From: Rhodotorula mucilaginosa
Lineage: Eukaryota; Basidiomycota; Microbotryomycetes; Sporidiobolales; Sporidiobolaceae
DNA: 64,000 bases
Direction of reading: 5' to 3'
Assembly: GCA_034406715.1 (NCBI GenBank)
Contig: CP137868.1
Location: forward strand, 186,001 to 250,000
This document shows positions 1-10,403 of this stretch, one piece after another; the first letter of the stretch is position 1, and every line of letters starts with the position of its first letter. The translations under genes were made by a program, and so were the position numbers. Under the pieces are notes generated by a model. That model was not told the origin of the DNA, did no database searches, and saw only the letters and a list, made by a program, of their open reading frames with translations.

Positions 1-169
1 GAGGCGCCAATCGGTCGCGATCACCCTGCCGATCGGACTCGGAGTCGACGTACCCGGCGACAACAAGTTGTCGACCGGAGCCTTCAACGGCGGCGCTCAC
101 CGAAACGAGAGCATTGCGCAGTCGGGTTTGCTGTCGGTGGAGGAACGGCGGAGACTTTTTGGAGGGTGA
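1..169 (+). CDS. C-terminal end of an unidentified protein (partial, runs off the left edge)
   Basis: Reading from base 2 there is an open frame of 55 codons that ends with TGA at 167-169. The peptide is well mixed, has no low-complexity bias and closes with a charged tail (ERRRLFGG). The other two frames are either Arg-rich or continue as low-quality translation, so this frame is the likeliest coding one. Too little is present to name a family. It would be the last exon of a gene transcribed rightward, in tandem with the PH-domain gene that starts at 830. Confidence 0.45.
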   Translation, partial: RRQSVAITLPIGLGVDVPGDNKLSTGAFNGGAHRNESIAQSGLLSVEERRRLFGG

Positions 170-829
170 ACGGGCGCCGCGATCTTCTTTTGTTTATTCT
201 TGCGCCGGTCGCCTGCCTTCATCTCCCCATCACCTATACAAGGCGTGTATCCGTAGAAACATCTCTTGCAAATTGTAGTAGACCTGCCCGCTACAAGCTC
301 CCTTCTCTCGTTGACTCTTCTTTACTCGTCTCCGCAAGCTGCAGCTGCTGCCTGCGCGCCCTTCGCTAGCTTCCTCTTCATCTCATTACTCTGCTTCTCC
401 GTATCCACAGGCTGGCGGAACGGATTTTTCCGACGGCTCTCTTGCTCCTTTGCTCCCGTTCGCTTGGCTGCTTCGACGCCTGCCCTCGCTACTCCAACGT
501 GAAAACGTGGGTACCATCAACATAATCTCTTGACGCACCCGATACACCGTCGCCGAGCGCAGAATGTTCCGAACGTGTGCAGCTGGGCTTATTCGACCTA
601 CAAAGCTTGCGATGTCAGCTTGCGATGTCGCCCCGCTGTGGCGGTGCTGTCGAGACTCCTCTCAGCCGCACAGACCTCTAAAGAAACGGGGCGACCGCTG
701 ATGCTGAGCGATACTTTCTCCTTTCTCTTGTGTGCGAGCTCTTAGCGCCTACGGGACACGAGGTTGCTGTGTGCGTAGCTGTCACCGCTGCTCTCGCGCT
801 TGCCGCGACTCTCTGAAGCGCGCACTCGA
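170..829. other. Intergenic region upstream of the PH-domain gene
   Basis: About 660 bp between the partial gene and the start codon at 830. It is pyrimidine-rich in parts (310-480), as is usual for fungal promoters and 5' leaders. I see no convincing coding frame, RNA gene or repeat. Confidence 0.4.
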
Positions 830-3800
830 ATGGACGCCTCAGACTCGCCATCCCAGTCATCGCCTCGCTCGACACGGTCTGACCTCGTACGGTCCTTCAC
901 GACGTCCTCGGACACGTCCGCCTCGGAGCGGGTTGCGGCTCTTCGAGAGGCGCGGGCTCTTCGACGTCGACAACGCGAAGCGGACGCGGACTCGCCGGCG
1001 GAGGAAGCCGGAAACGGCGTCGACGCGGGTGCGTTCAAGCGCTCAACCGTCGCCTGTGCGGAGGTAACCCCTGCAGTCACGTCTGCCGTCCCCGCCTCCA
1101 CGGCCACACCCCGGCTTCGCATTCAGTCGACCTCTGACCGCTCTTATTCGCCTTCGCTGTCAAGTACGCCTTCAAAATCGAAGTCGTCCGAGACGGCTAC
1201 GACCGAAACAACTTCCGGCGACGCGAACCGGAGAATCGAGCAAGAGATGGTAAGCAGGGTCGAAGTACGGCTCGAGTCACGTCGGTCTTGACCTCACGTC
1301 TGGACCTCCCGATTGCATTGCAGGTCACTCCACCGACCGACAGTCGGGCGGATCATGCCAGCTCGCCAATCTCTAGCGCTCCGACTACGCCGACGCCCGC
1401 CACGAAGCGGTCTTCCTCGCCATCTCCGTCTCCTGCGAGCAGTGTCTCGATAGCCGGAGGACTCCTCGAGCGGCTCAAAGCGCAACGGGCTGCGCGCGTT
1501 TCCACCGAGACGGTGCATCCTCCCCGCCACCTCGCGAGTGCGAGTGAATTAGGCGGATCGACCGCGCCGGCGTCTCCAAAGTGGGAGCCAAACGGCGCCG
1601 GAGTCTCTCTCGCCACCGATGCGCCTTCTTCAAGCGAAATTCAGCGACGGGATCGGTCTCCTCCAGCTGGACAGCATGATACACCGTTCGCAAGACCCGA
1701 AGCGATGTTGAACGCGAGCCCGCCTCGGCCGACGAGTGGCGTTTGCTCGTCGGTCCTGTCCAGTCCCGACGGCGAGGAATTCGATCATGCTTTCCATCCA
1801 CTCTCGGATGTCATGTACGTAACTCGCGAATTGACGAGATGACCTGGTCTTGACTTTCCACTGTATCATCGCTCGCAGGGAGCAATCGGAACGGAGTTCG
1901 CTGTCGACTTGGCAAACTCAGCTTGGCGAGTCGGGACTTAATCACCGCGCTCCGGCCTCTCAGCTTGACGCCCAATCGAACCGCTCTCTCCATTTCCCGC
2001 CATCCACGACGAACCCGTGGACGCGCTCAAGTCGTCGCGAAGAACGCAACGGGACCACGCAGGCGCTCGCCGCGGCTCGCGAGGGGCAAAGGTCGGCGTT
2101 GCCTTCGAGCTGGTCTCCCGAAACACTTGGCGTCACCGCAGCCGACTTCGGCAGGGAATCTGACAACTTTCCCGTACATAGAATCGACGCTACTGCACGC
2201 CTTACCGGGCGCAGTGAATCATCCGCGTCGTCCATCTTCAGTGACACTGCCGGGGACGCTGCCCGACGCGCCGAGTCCGCCTTTGAGCAGTCCCATGCTG
2301 CTGGTGCGGCTGCGGCACCTTCCACGAATGGCCGAGTCAGTCCCGTTCGACGCGTCTCTCCCGAAGTCGCTCGACGAGGTGCGATGTTCGGCCTTGTTCG
2401 GTCCTCGTCGCCGCCGCTTGCTCCGGTTCCTCTCTTCTCAACTATCCACACCGCCTCCGCGCATCGATCACCCGACGGGGAAGGCGCCGAATCCACTTCG
2501 GATGCACTACCATCACCGCCTTGCGCTTCTTCGCCTCGCAGCCTTTCGACGGACCACGAGCACTTGCGCGAAGCCAGACCAGCCGACACATCGACATACG
2601 GTATTCGTGCCTCCCGGCCAGTATCCATGGCTCCAGATCGTCCAATCAAGCACGAGGTGAGCGCGCTGTACCAGAAAGATTGGCGAACCTGTGCTGATCC
2701 GAACGCAAACTCGCAGGGAGCGCTACTCGCGTTCGAAGAAGGGACGAAACCAATCCGTCGATACTGCGTCCTCACTGAAGAAGCGCTCGAATACCGGCCG
2801 ACCGACCAGAGCGGCCTCGTCGAGCGGTCAATCGCCTTCAAGACTGTTGACTGTGTCGAGGTTGAATACGAGCCCTCCGTACAGGCCGAGCACCTCGCGT
2901 TGCGTCCTTTTGCAGTGCGCTTAAGCGATGGTCGACGCCTGCTTTTCGCAACCGAGAAGCCTGCGGAGCGACTACGCTGGCTGAGCGAGCTCAAGTGCGT
3001 TTCACTCGATTTGTTTTTTTGCGCTGACAATTCCGAACTAAAGCGTCAAATCCGATCCAGGTCCTTGATCCCGACTCCGCACTTCTCGACCGCGCGTGGC
3101 GTCGGTAATCCGCACAGATTTGCTGTTACGGCGACTTCCGACTGGAGCTTGACACCGCCGGGTTCCTTCTTCTCCGAGACTCGAGGAACGGTACGGAGCT
3201 GGACGCGAGACAACGCCCGACCCCATCCCTCTCTGCCGTTGTCGGCTGCTCCTTCCGTCCCGAGTATTACGCAGCAGCCGTGGCGCCAAGCGGCTGGCGA
3301 GGACGACAGTGCCCGAAAGCTCCTCGACTTGGACCGCTCGTCAACGCGCAGCTCCGCGATGCGCCGCCTCGAACGCAGCGAGACTCCCCCGCCTCTCCCA
3401 CCCAAGACGGCGAGGTACCTTGCGCATTCGCCAATTCCGGGTCCTTTCTCGAGAGAAAGGATGCCGCGCGCGACCTTCGGCCGCGATTCCACCGCCTCTA
3501 CGCCTGTCCCGTCGTCATCGCTTCTGGAGGAGCTGCGGGAGCTGCTCGCCGTCCTCGAGGTGGATGACCTGCGGAAGAAGGCAAAGAGCTCGCGATACCA
3601 GCGTCTGCGCGAGCGTCTCGGGGCGTTCAAAGAGCGACTCGCGTCCGACAAGTCGAGCACGATGTCTCCCCACGATGCTCACCTCGCAGAGAAGGTGCGT
3701 TCAGGTCGCGAGCTCGGAGAAAAAGAGGCGCTGATCTTTCGGCCGATCAGGTAGAGTATCTGATGGCGGCGAACGATACGCTCTTGCGCAAACAAGAGCT

Positions 3801-6472
3801 ACTCGAATCTGCTCTCGGCGACAAGGCCCGCGTGCTCGAAGCTGAGGAGAGAGAACTCAGTCGCCGAGTTGACGCATGCCTACGAGAACTCGCTCAAGCC
3901 GGTCGGCCTTCCCGCGAACGTTCAGTCCTCGGTCTCCCTCCTCAAGCCGACACCGCCACGCTGACCACCCGCGCCGGAGTGTACTCTGCGTCGGAGAGAG
4001 CTGCTTGGGACGCCGATCTCGAGCGCTTCAAGGTAAGGAGGTGAGCCATTGCCGCTAGCCGCATGACTGACCGCGCCTTTTTCTTGTTGGCAGGACGAGG
4101 CAGTCGAAGCGAAAAAGATGCTCGACGCTTCGGCCCACCACGCTTCATCGCCCGGAGGTGTCCCTGACCGTCAGCGCGAAACGGCAAATCGCAGACCGCA
4201 GAGCTACCCTGCCATACCGATTGCGCAAAACGCCTCGCGTGATCCGGTCGGGCTCTTCGCGGAAGATGATCTGCTGTCCGGTGCGCGCACGCTTCCGCCG
4301 CGCGATCCGTTCGCTGCAAGCGGAGTCGTACAGGCGCCTACTCCTCGGCCTCCTCCACTAGTGCGTGAAGATGGCTTGCTTGCTCGCTCCCGTGTCGCAA
4401 ACTGACGAGACTTGATTGCCGCAGCGAGCCGATTCGATCCCGCGCCCGCGTGTCGTCGCTAGCTCGGCGACATCGCCCCCATCGGTCAGGTCATGGGCAG
4501 CCTCCGACATCAGTCGAGTTGAGCGGGTGTGTCCTTTCTCTCTCCTTCGCAACAGCCTCGAGACACGTCCTGACTGCCTCCCTGACCCGCTCTGGAGACG
4601 CTGAGAATGGTCCTCGAGAGCTTTGAAGCGCAAAGCGGTAGCAAGTCTTCTTCACTTTCTCGATAGCCCTGGCGATAACTCCTTACCAAGTCTCCTTCCA
4701 CCTGTTCACAGCTCTCGCTGAGCAGCAGGCGCACCAGAATCGCATCTCGCAAGTTGTCGGCGAGCTTGCAAAGTGGGTGGCGGAGGACCGTTCCATCCGC
4801 GACCTACAATTCCGTGAGCTTGTCCACGCGATTGAAAGCGTGATTGAGCGCATCGGCGAGCTGCCGGGGCATATCTCCGCTCCGAACGACGCGTCCGGAT
4901 ACAGTCCGCCACCGCCGGCTCCGCTCAACCTCCCAACCGTCGACACCGACTCCGAGTCCCTCACGGGACAAGATGAAGGCGCAGCGGGGCTGAACACTAT
5001 CGCTCACTCATCTCAACCTCGGAAGTGCGGAGGGATCATCAATCCTCAAAGCTCGTTCGCTCGCGCACAAGCGCAGGCGGGGGAAAAGCAGGAGAGCGGC
5101 GTCAAAGGACCTCGGATGCCCGTGTTCCGACTGTGGGGTCAGTCTGAGATACTTTCTGGACGCTGGGAAGGTCTACTGACGTCTTGACGCGGACAGGTGC
5201 CCCAGATCCCGTCGCTCGCCAGACTGCACAACGGGACCACTCCGACGGTGCCGATGCGGAGCAGGAAGGGGACGAGACCATCGGCGCCGACGCTGTCCGG
5301 CCCGTCATGGAGGCTTTGAAGCACGATGCACGGCTCGGACAAGCACTCGAGGCCATCGCCGCCGGATCTGGCGAGGATATCGATCCCGCCGCGATTTCGA
5401 GTGAGCTCGTCTTGTCGCTTTCCTGTGTGCCGTGATTGATCCGATTCTCCTCTCTACAGTGGCTGTGCTGGAAATCTTGGCAACCATGCGCGAGATTGCG
5501 AAAAAGCAGGACTCCCTCGAAGCCAAAGAGGCGGCGGAGAAAGCGCGCAATCACGGTTTGACCGACCGCGAAAAAGCCGAGCTCGAGACGAAACGAGCAG
5601 AGATTGCTCGCATCGAGACCCGCACTCTGATGAGCGAGGAACGAACGGCGCGTGAGTTCCCGTGCTGCTGAGTTCGACGCAACGTTCTGGCGGAGACTGA
5701 TGCCAATTTCAATCGCAGGAATCAACGAGATGGTCGCCAAGCTTGCGGAGCGGACAGACAAGACAGACAGATTGCTTCAGGAGATTGCCAAGAACGTGCA
5801 AGACGGCAAGAAGACTCGGCTTGACCCTGCGCTTTCCGAAGAGGTCAAGAAGCTCTTGAGGTGCGCTACCGCTTGCTTCAGCTTTCTGATCCGCATCTGA
5901 CGGCGTTTTTCTCCCTCTGCAGCGGTGTCCGAACCGGCGTAGACGAGCATGTCAAAGACTTTCGCGGTCAACTTACGACGGAGGTGAGTGTGTTTGTTGC
6001 GCGGGCGGGGGAGTGCGTGGCTGAAAAGATCTTGCTCGTCCTGCGCAGATACAGCGCATGTTCAAAGAGGTTGGTTTGCTCTTCCGCCTATACACTGACT
6101 GAAGCTGACGCAACCGGACTGCTTACAGGTGGGCAAATTGCGGGATGAGAAGAAGGCGCTTCAGAGCGACATTGCCGATCTGCTGGCGGTGCGTGGCGAC
6201 TCCTCTCATTCTCTTCGAGATTTCGCGCTGATGATGTGCTCCGGAGGCAGTTTCAAGCCAAGCACGGTGGAAAGGTGGGCAGACTAGGGCTCATTGGTCC
6301 GGCAGCAGCACAATGCTGATTTGTGGACCTCTCTGGATGACCGACCCACGCATTGCCCACGCAGGTTCCGGCAGCGGCGGCTCCTTCAGAGACGTCAACA
6401 CTCTCAGCGACATCTCCAAAGTCCGGCATGCCCACAACGGGGTTCTTTGGTCCGCGCTCGCCTGCGCCGTGA
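830..6472 (+). CDS. Very large PH-domain and coiled-coil protein
   Basis: The start is the ATG at 830 (MDASDSPSQSSP); the frame is followed across roughly a dozen short introns (first donor gtaagc at 1249, acceptor cag at 1321-1323) to TGA at 6470-6472, about 1,500 residues. The N-terminal third is Ser/Pro/Arg-rich and probably disordered, with the motif GGLLERLKAQRAAR near nt 1460. A pleckstrin-homology domain lies at about nt 2660-2995: it begins near GALLAFEEG, has the strand RPFAVRLSDGRRLLFATEK, and ends with the C-terminal helix RLRWLSELK. After it come long heptad-like helices (KQELLESALGDKARVLEAEE around 3780-3845, and 5460-5860), so a lipid-binding cortical or membrane scaffold is a fair inference. 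The last exon ends in a Ser/Pro tail. I do not recognise a named orthologue. The same LL-[E/D]-RLKAQR plus PH layout recurs in the gene at 51564-53719. Confidence 0.8.
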
Positions 6473-6978
6473 CTCCTTCCTGTAGCTGCACTTTCACTCG
6501 GGCATCTTCTTTCCTGCTTGTACGCACCGTTTTCCTTTGTCTCGTCATCTTCATACCCCTCCCTCTCTCCGTATCTTTTCCGAAGTGCACAAATGGAGTT
6601 GCTGCTTGCAAGGTAGCGCAAACATGTAGCGCTCAAAGCACAGTGCATGGCGCGGAGAGTCTGCAAGCGTGACGTTCTGGTTCGCTAGTCTTGGAGACAG
6701 GAACAGGGCAACGGAACAACCTTTAAGTCATTTGAGCGAACTCGGAGAGCGGACAATAACTCAAAAGAGGAGGAAATGACATGCTTCTCGCAGCTTTGAA
6801 AGCCCGAGAGTCCGGCTCACGCGCTTGAACTGCAAGCTGATGCAATGCCACCAAAGGCACTTTGTCTGACCAGCCCACAGTCCTGAACTACTGCTTCAAA
6901 GCCCACGCCAGGCCGCCACCACGTTGCAGACCCGGGTAATACAACATATGTGTTATTTTTCCGCTTGTTCACATCGAT
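6473..6978. other. Intergenic region between the PH-domain gene and tRNA-Arg
   Basis: About 500 bp. It contains a T/C-rich stretch (6475-6590) just after the stop codon, likely the 3' UTR, and A-rich sequence near 6735-6780. No gene is supported. Confidence 0.35.
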
Positions 6979-7060
6979 GGCCGCGTGGCCCAATGGCAAG
7001 GCGTCTGACTACGATTCAGCGTATATCAGGAGACTCTGGGTTCGAGCCCCAGCGTGGTCA
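6979..7060 (+). tRNA. tRNA-Arg (anticodon ACG), with a short intron
   Basis: Cloverleaf read by eye. The acceptor stem GGCCGCG (6979-6985) pairs with CGTGGTC (7053-7059, two G-U pairs), followed by discriminator A. The D arm is GCC-CAATGGCAA-GGC; the anticodon stem TCTGA pairs with TCAGG; the loop is CT-ACG-A; the T arm is CTGGG-TTCGAGC-CCCAG. An intron of about 10 nt (TTCAGCGTAT) follows position 37, the canonical site for eukaryotic nuclear tRNA introns. A run of T follows directly (from 7062), as expected for a Pol III terminator. Bases 7029-7060 recur identically at 11907-11938. Confidence 0.92.
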
Positions 7061-7070
7061 CTTTTTTTTG
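7061..7070 (+). terminator. Pol III T-tract terminator of tRNA-Arg
   Basis: An uninterrupted run of eight or more T follows the discriminator base after a single C, which is the standard RNA polymerase III stop signal. Confidence 0.75.
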
Positions 7071-7282
7071 GCCCCCTGGCCCACACTTATTTAGATCACT
7101 AGGGTCGCTTCCCATGCCCCCACATTCTGCAGTACGCACGTGTTGAAACATTGACAATATCTCCGCCGTACCAACTACCAGTGCCCCGAAATCTGCCGAG
7201 GAGCCCCGTGACCAAGCAAGACCCGGTCTACTGCGGCGTAGCAAGTATCTGGCAATGTAGAGCAGAACTCACTGGTCAACCA

Positions 7283-8614
7283 TCATCCACGGGCAGCATT
7301 AGCGTAACCTTGTAACTTACACGTGCTCGTAGGTGGGTCCTGTCCCTCGGCCAACGATGTCGCGTAAGCGATCGCCATGTCCTGCACAATACACGATTAG
7401 CACGGTATGCCTGACAGACGAGCAACGACTCACAAACAAGACTGCCGGCTTGATCTTGACCATTATCCCTTTCTCGCCGGCTGACTGCATGAGGCTGCTC
7501 GGGTGCACGATCTCGAGGATGACGCTCAGGATCTCACCTTTCGCCGACACCGTAACGGTCTGCTCGTCAAAGCGGTTAGCCCTGTACAGGATACTGAATG
7601 TATTGATTACTTACCATTGTCAGCTCCTGCAGGCTCGTGTCCATACCCTGAATTCGGAAGTACACGTTGCCTCGCACGATTCCAGCCCCGCTCCTCCTGA
7701 AGGTGGATCCGCGCCCGACTTGCTCGACGATCTCCTGCACCGCACACGCCCCGACCTCGCCCATGACCAGAGTCACGCATGGTCCGTACTGGCCTGCTAT
7801 CCTTTCGCGAAGCGCCGCCAGTGTCGGGGCCGTACTCGCCACGTGAAGGCGCGCGGCAAGCGGATCGCCTCGTTGCATACCAGGCGCAAGGAGGACGTGA
7901 TTGTGTGAACGCGGTTGCGGCTTTTGTTCCGATACACGGTAAGCGAGCTGGTGTAGGTTCAGTAGTGAAACCTGCCGACGCAGATTGTCAGCGTGCGCGC
8001 AGGGACTCTGATTGCACACGGAGCGAACCTTCTGTGTGTTCAGCGAGGCGAACAGCACCGGAGATGCACCTCGCAGTAACTTCGCCGTCTCGGGCATCGG
8101 TTCTGAGTCCCAGGTCACGTTTCGGGGGAGTGTCCCTCGTTCGGGGATCGGAAATTAATGCAGCAGGGTTGTAATGGGCGCGGAGGGTGATCCAACACGC
8201 CTATTCCGACAAGAACGCAACGAGTTAGACCAACCCTTGCGGGGACGAGTAGCCCTGTCGCAGAGAGTTAGTCACTTACGACACGAATGTGATCCCTACC
8301 CCATTGCCGGCCAGCTCCTCGATCTCTTGTTTCGCAGCGATCGACGCCGTCTCGTACGCCTGTGATGTCTCGGTAGGCTCGACCTGGCGATTGAGAATTT
8401 CGTTGTGGAACGAGGCGACCGCTTCCGTCGTGTACCGTCCCGACTCCCTTCCCAGCCGTTCCAGCGCGGCGACGACTGCTGACGCTGGTATCCCTATGAT
8501 CGGCGTCCTTGTCAGATGTACCGTCCCTTTTATGTTCTGCAGATGCAGCAGCGTACCCGTTGTTAACCGCATCCTGATCTTGCAGCGCTCGATGGGGAGA
8601 GTGTGTGTGCACAA
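7283..8614 (-). CDS. Hypothetical protein, uncertain multi-exon model
   Basis: The leftward strand has open segments with protein-like composition. The 5' one is 8276-8614, with the first true ATG inside it (MRLTTGTLLHLQNIKGTVHL...). A middle one spans about 7610-7880, and 3' exons include SAKGEILSVILEIVHPSSLM and, after a clear gtgagt...gtgcag intron, DMAIAYATSLAEGQD, stopping at 7283-7285. Donor gtaagt at 8275 and donor gtaagt near 7613 support splicing, but I could not thread the middle exons without meeting stops, so the model may be wrong or the gene degenerate. No domain is recognised. It lies between a tRNA gene and a MITE, a setting where decayed genes are common. Confidence 0.3.
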
Positions 8615-8981
8615 CGGCCGTCAGAGCTTCCGCCGCCGCGGAGAAAATATGTCAAGCTGGAGTCTTCGGACCGGCAAGGACCGGTCTGCACTGGTCTGCA
8701 CAGCGTGCAACTAACGGATCTCGCCGATCAGCTCCTTGCCAAGGCGTGGTCAAGTCGCCTTCCGCGCACACGATGAGGCTGGCCACGTCAGCAGTTTCGG
8801 TCCAGAATTTGGCTCGTCTTATAACATGCTCCTGGTGTAGATCTCCTGGTAAGTACTCATAGCTGTGTAAGATATAGTTGTCCTGTGCAGTTTTTAGCTC
8901 ACAAGGTCCACCAGAGAGCCTGCTCTGTGAGCTGATGGCTTTCGGCGATTCGTTCGATTTCAAATCGCTTTTCGCGCGGCG
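8615..8981. other. Intergenic region left of the MITE
   Basis: About 370 bp upstream of the leftward hypothetical gene and next to the transposon insertion. No open frame or RNA gene that I can support. Confidence 0.3.
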
Positions 8982-8989
8982 GTTTGAAC
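8982..8989. repeat. Left target site duplication of the hAT MITE
   Basis: GTTTGAAC, identical to 9394-9401 and immediately outside the CAGTGTTG terminus. Confidence 0.88.
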
Positions 8990-9393
8990 CAGTGTTGGGC
9001 CCGTAAAGTAAGGTGTAAAGATGTAACATTACAATTACGGGTGTAATTACGGGTGTAATCTCTTCCCGAGGCTCTCAAATGTAAAATTATGTAAACATAG
9101 CCAACATGGTGGAATCGCTCTCTTATGCTTAAAATCGCATTTCCGCGACGAGGCGAGCTGTCTGGGACTGGACGTACGATCCCGGTGACGCGGACGACGC
9201 GGCCTCGGCGGCCGTCCTCCACTCCGAGATTTAGTAACCAAAACTCATTACAACCCTTCCTAGTCCTGAATTAGACTATTTCTATTCAAACAACTTTACA
9301 TACACTTTACAGCTGTAATTACGGGTGTAAAGCACCCTCGGGCGATCAAGTTTACTCTTTACATTACGGTTACACTGTAATGATACAACACTG
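8990..9393. mobile_element. hAT-type MITE (404 bp), complete ends, 8-bp target site duplication
   Basis: The left end reads CAGTGTTGGGCCC and the right end, on the other strand, CAGTGTTGTATC, so the termini are imperfect inverted repeats (CAGTGTTG) of the type seen on hAT elements. It is bracketed by an exact 8-bp direct repeat GTTTGAAC (8982-8989 and 9394-9401), the hAT target-duplication length. The interior is AT-rich relative to its surroundings and has copies of the subterminal motif TGTAATTACGGGTGTAA near both ends (about 9035-9060 and 9314-9332). No transposase is encoded, so it must move in trans. The perfect duplication suggests a fairly recent insertion. Confidence 0.88.
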
Positions 9394-9401
9394 GTTTGAA
9401 C
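9394..9401. repeat. Right target site duplication of the hAT MITE
   Basis: GTTTGAAC, identical to 8982-8989. Joining the flanks without the element gives GGCGGTT-TG-AACCGCC, so the target was a near-palindrome with 7-bp arms. Confidence 0.88.
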
Positions 9402-9618
9402 CGCCATTTCAACCCACTTCCACGGCCTCCAATGGCTATGGGTGTATTTTTCCCTGGCTCTCCATACTAGACAGTAATTTCTGGTCTTGGTCAGAGCACC
9501 TCACGTGTCGCCGTTATCGAGATAGCGCTCAGAATTGCTTCCGCGCGGGTCTGATGGTGTGTGATCGAGCGCACTTGACCATCCCTTGTCCTTGCCCTAT
9601 CTACGCCAGCAAGAAACT

Positions 9619-10403
9619 ATGCCCAAGGTATCGGACAAGAGCGCGGCGCGCAAGGAGATCGTCATCTACGTCGGCGGCAAGCCCAGGGTCCGGGTTCCCG
9701 GTAGCAAGGCCAAGGGGGCTGATAAGGTAGCGGCTGCCCCTGTTCCGACACCCTTGCCTGCGGCCGTGACTGACAGTGTGTTGTATTTCACTTGCAGGAT
9801 TACAAAGCAGTTGTGAAGGGTGTCCGCGGCATCATCTCGAAGGAGACAGATCCCCGGCTCCTCGCTGTCTGTCCTCTTAGGCACCCTCCTTCTGTTACTT
9901 CGCGTGCTGACTCGCAAACATCGGGTCCACAGTCGGCCGAATCAAAACTTGCGCCCTACGAACGGGCGTTGTGCGAAGCGCAACGGACTGGTGAGGCGGC
10001 GGAAGTCGGCGACCTCTTTGGACCCGCTTCGGTCTGTGCCATGTCTTCGAAACAAGTTTCGATCGAAGTTCTTCGAGCGAGGGTTGTGAGTCAGGTTGTG
10101 TTCTCGCCAACCGCGAGCGATACACACTCTGACTTGCTTGACTGCCACCAGGCAGCGGCTCGCGTCCGAGCCACGCAGAAGAACGACACGGGACCACCGC
10201 CGTCGGCTGAACCTGGGCACGCCGCTGCTGGGCGTGTGCAAGGAGAGCCTGCGGAATCGCGCGCGCTAAAGGAGGAGACGGTAAAGAACGCCGGCGGCTA
10301 CAGCCACGTTGCCTCTGTGTGTATTCTGCGCGCATCTGGACCGCGTGCACATGGTGCGCAACTCTCTTTTCTCACTCCTTCTAAGTACTTGTCTCCACGC
10401 TAA
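9619..10403 (+). CDS. Hypothetical small basic protein
   Basis: ATG at 9619 opens MPKVSDKSAARKEIVIYVGG. A phase-0 intron (gtagcg at 9727 to cag near 9798) joins it to DYKAVVKGVRGIISKETDPR, and the frame stays open to the stop at 10401-10403. A gtgagt...caccag segment of 66 nt near 10086-10151 is a second possible intron that keeps the frame either way. The product would be about 215-240 residues, basic at the N terminus and rich in Ala/Glu/Pro later, with no domain I recognise. Its 3' end overlaps the convergent LRR-like gene by about 20 bp, and a MITE lies some 225 bp upstream. Whether it is a functional gene is uncertain. Confidence 0.4.
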
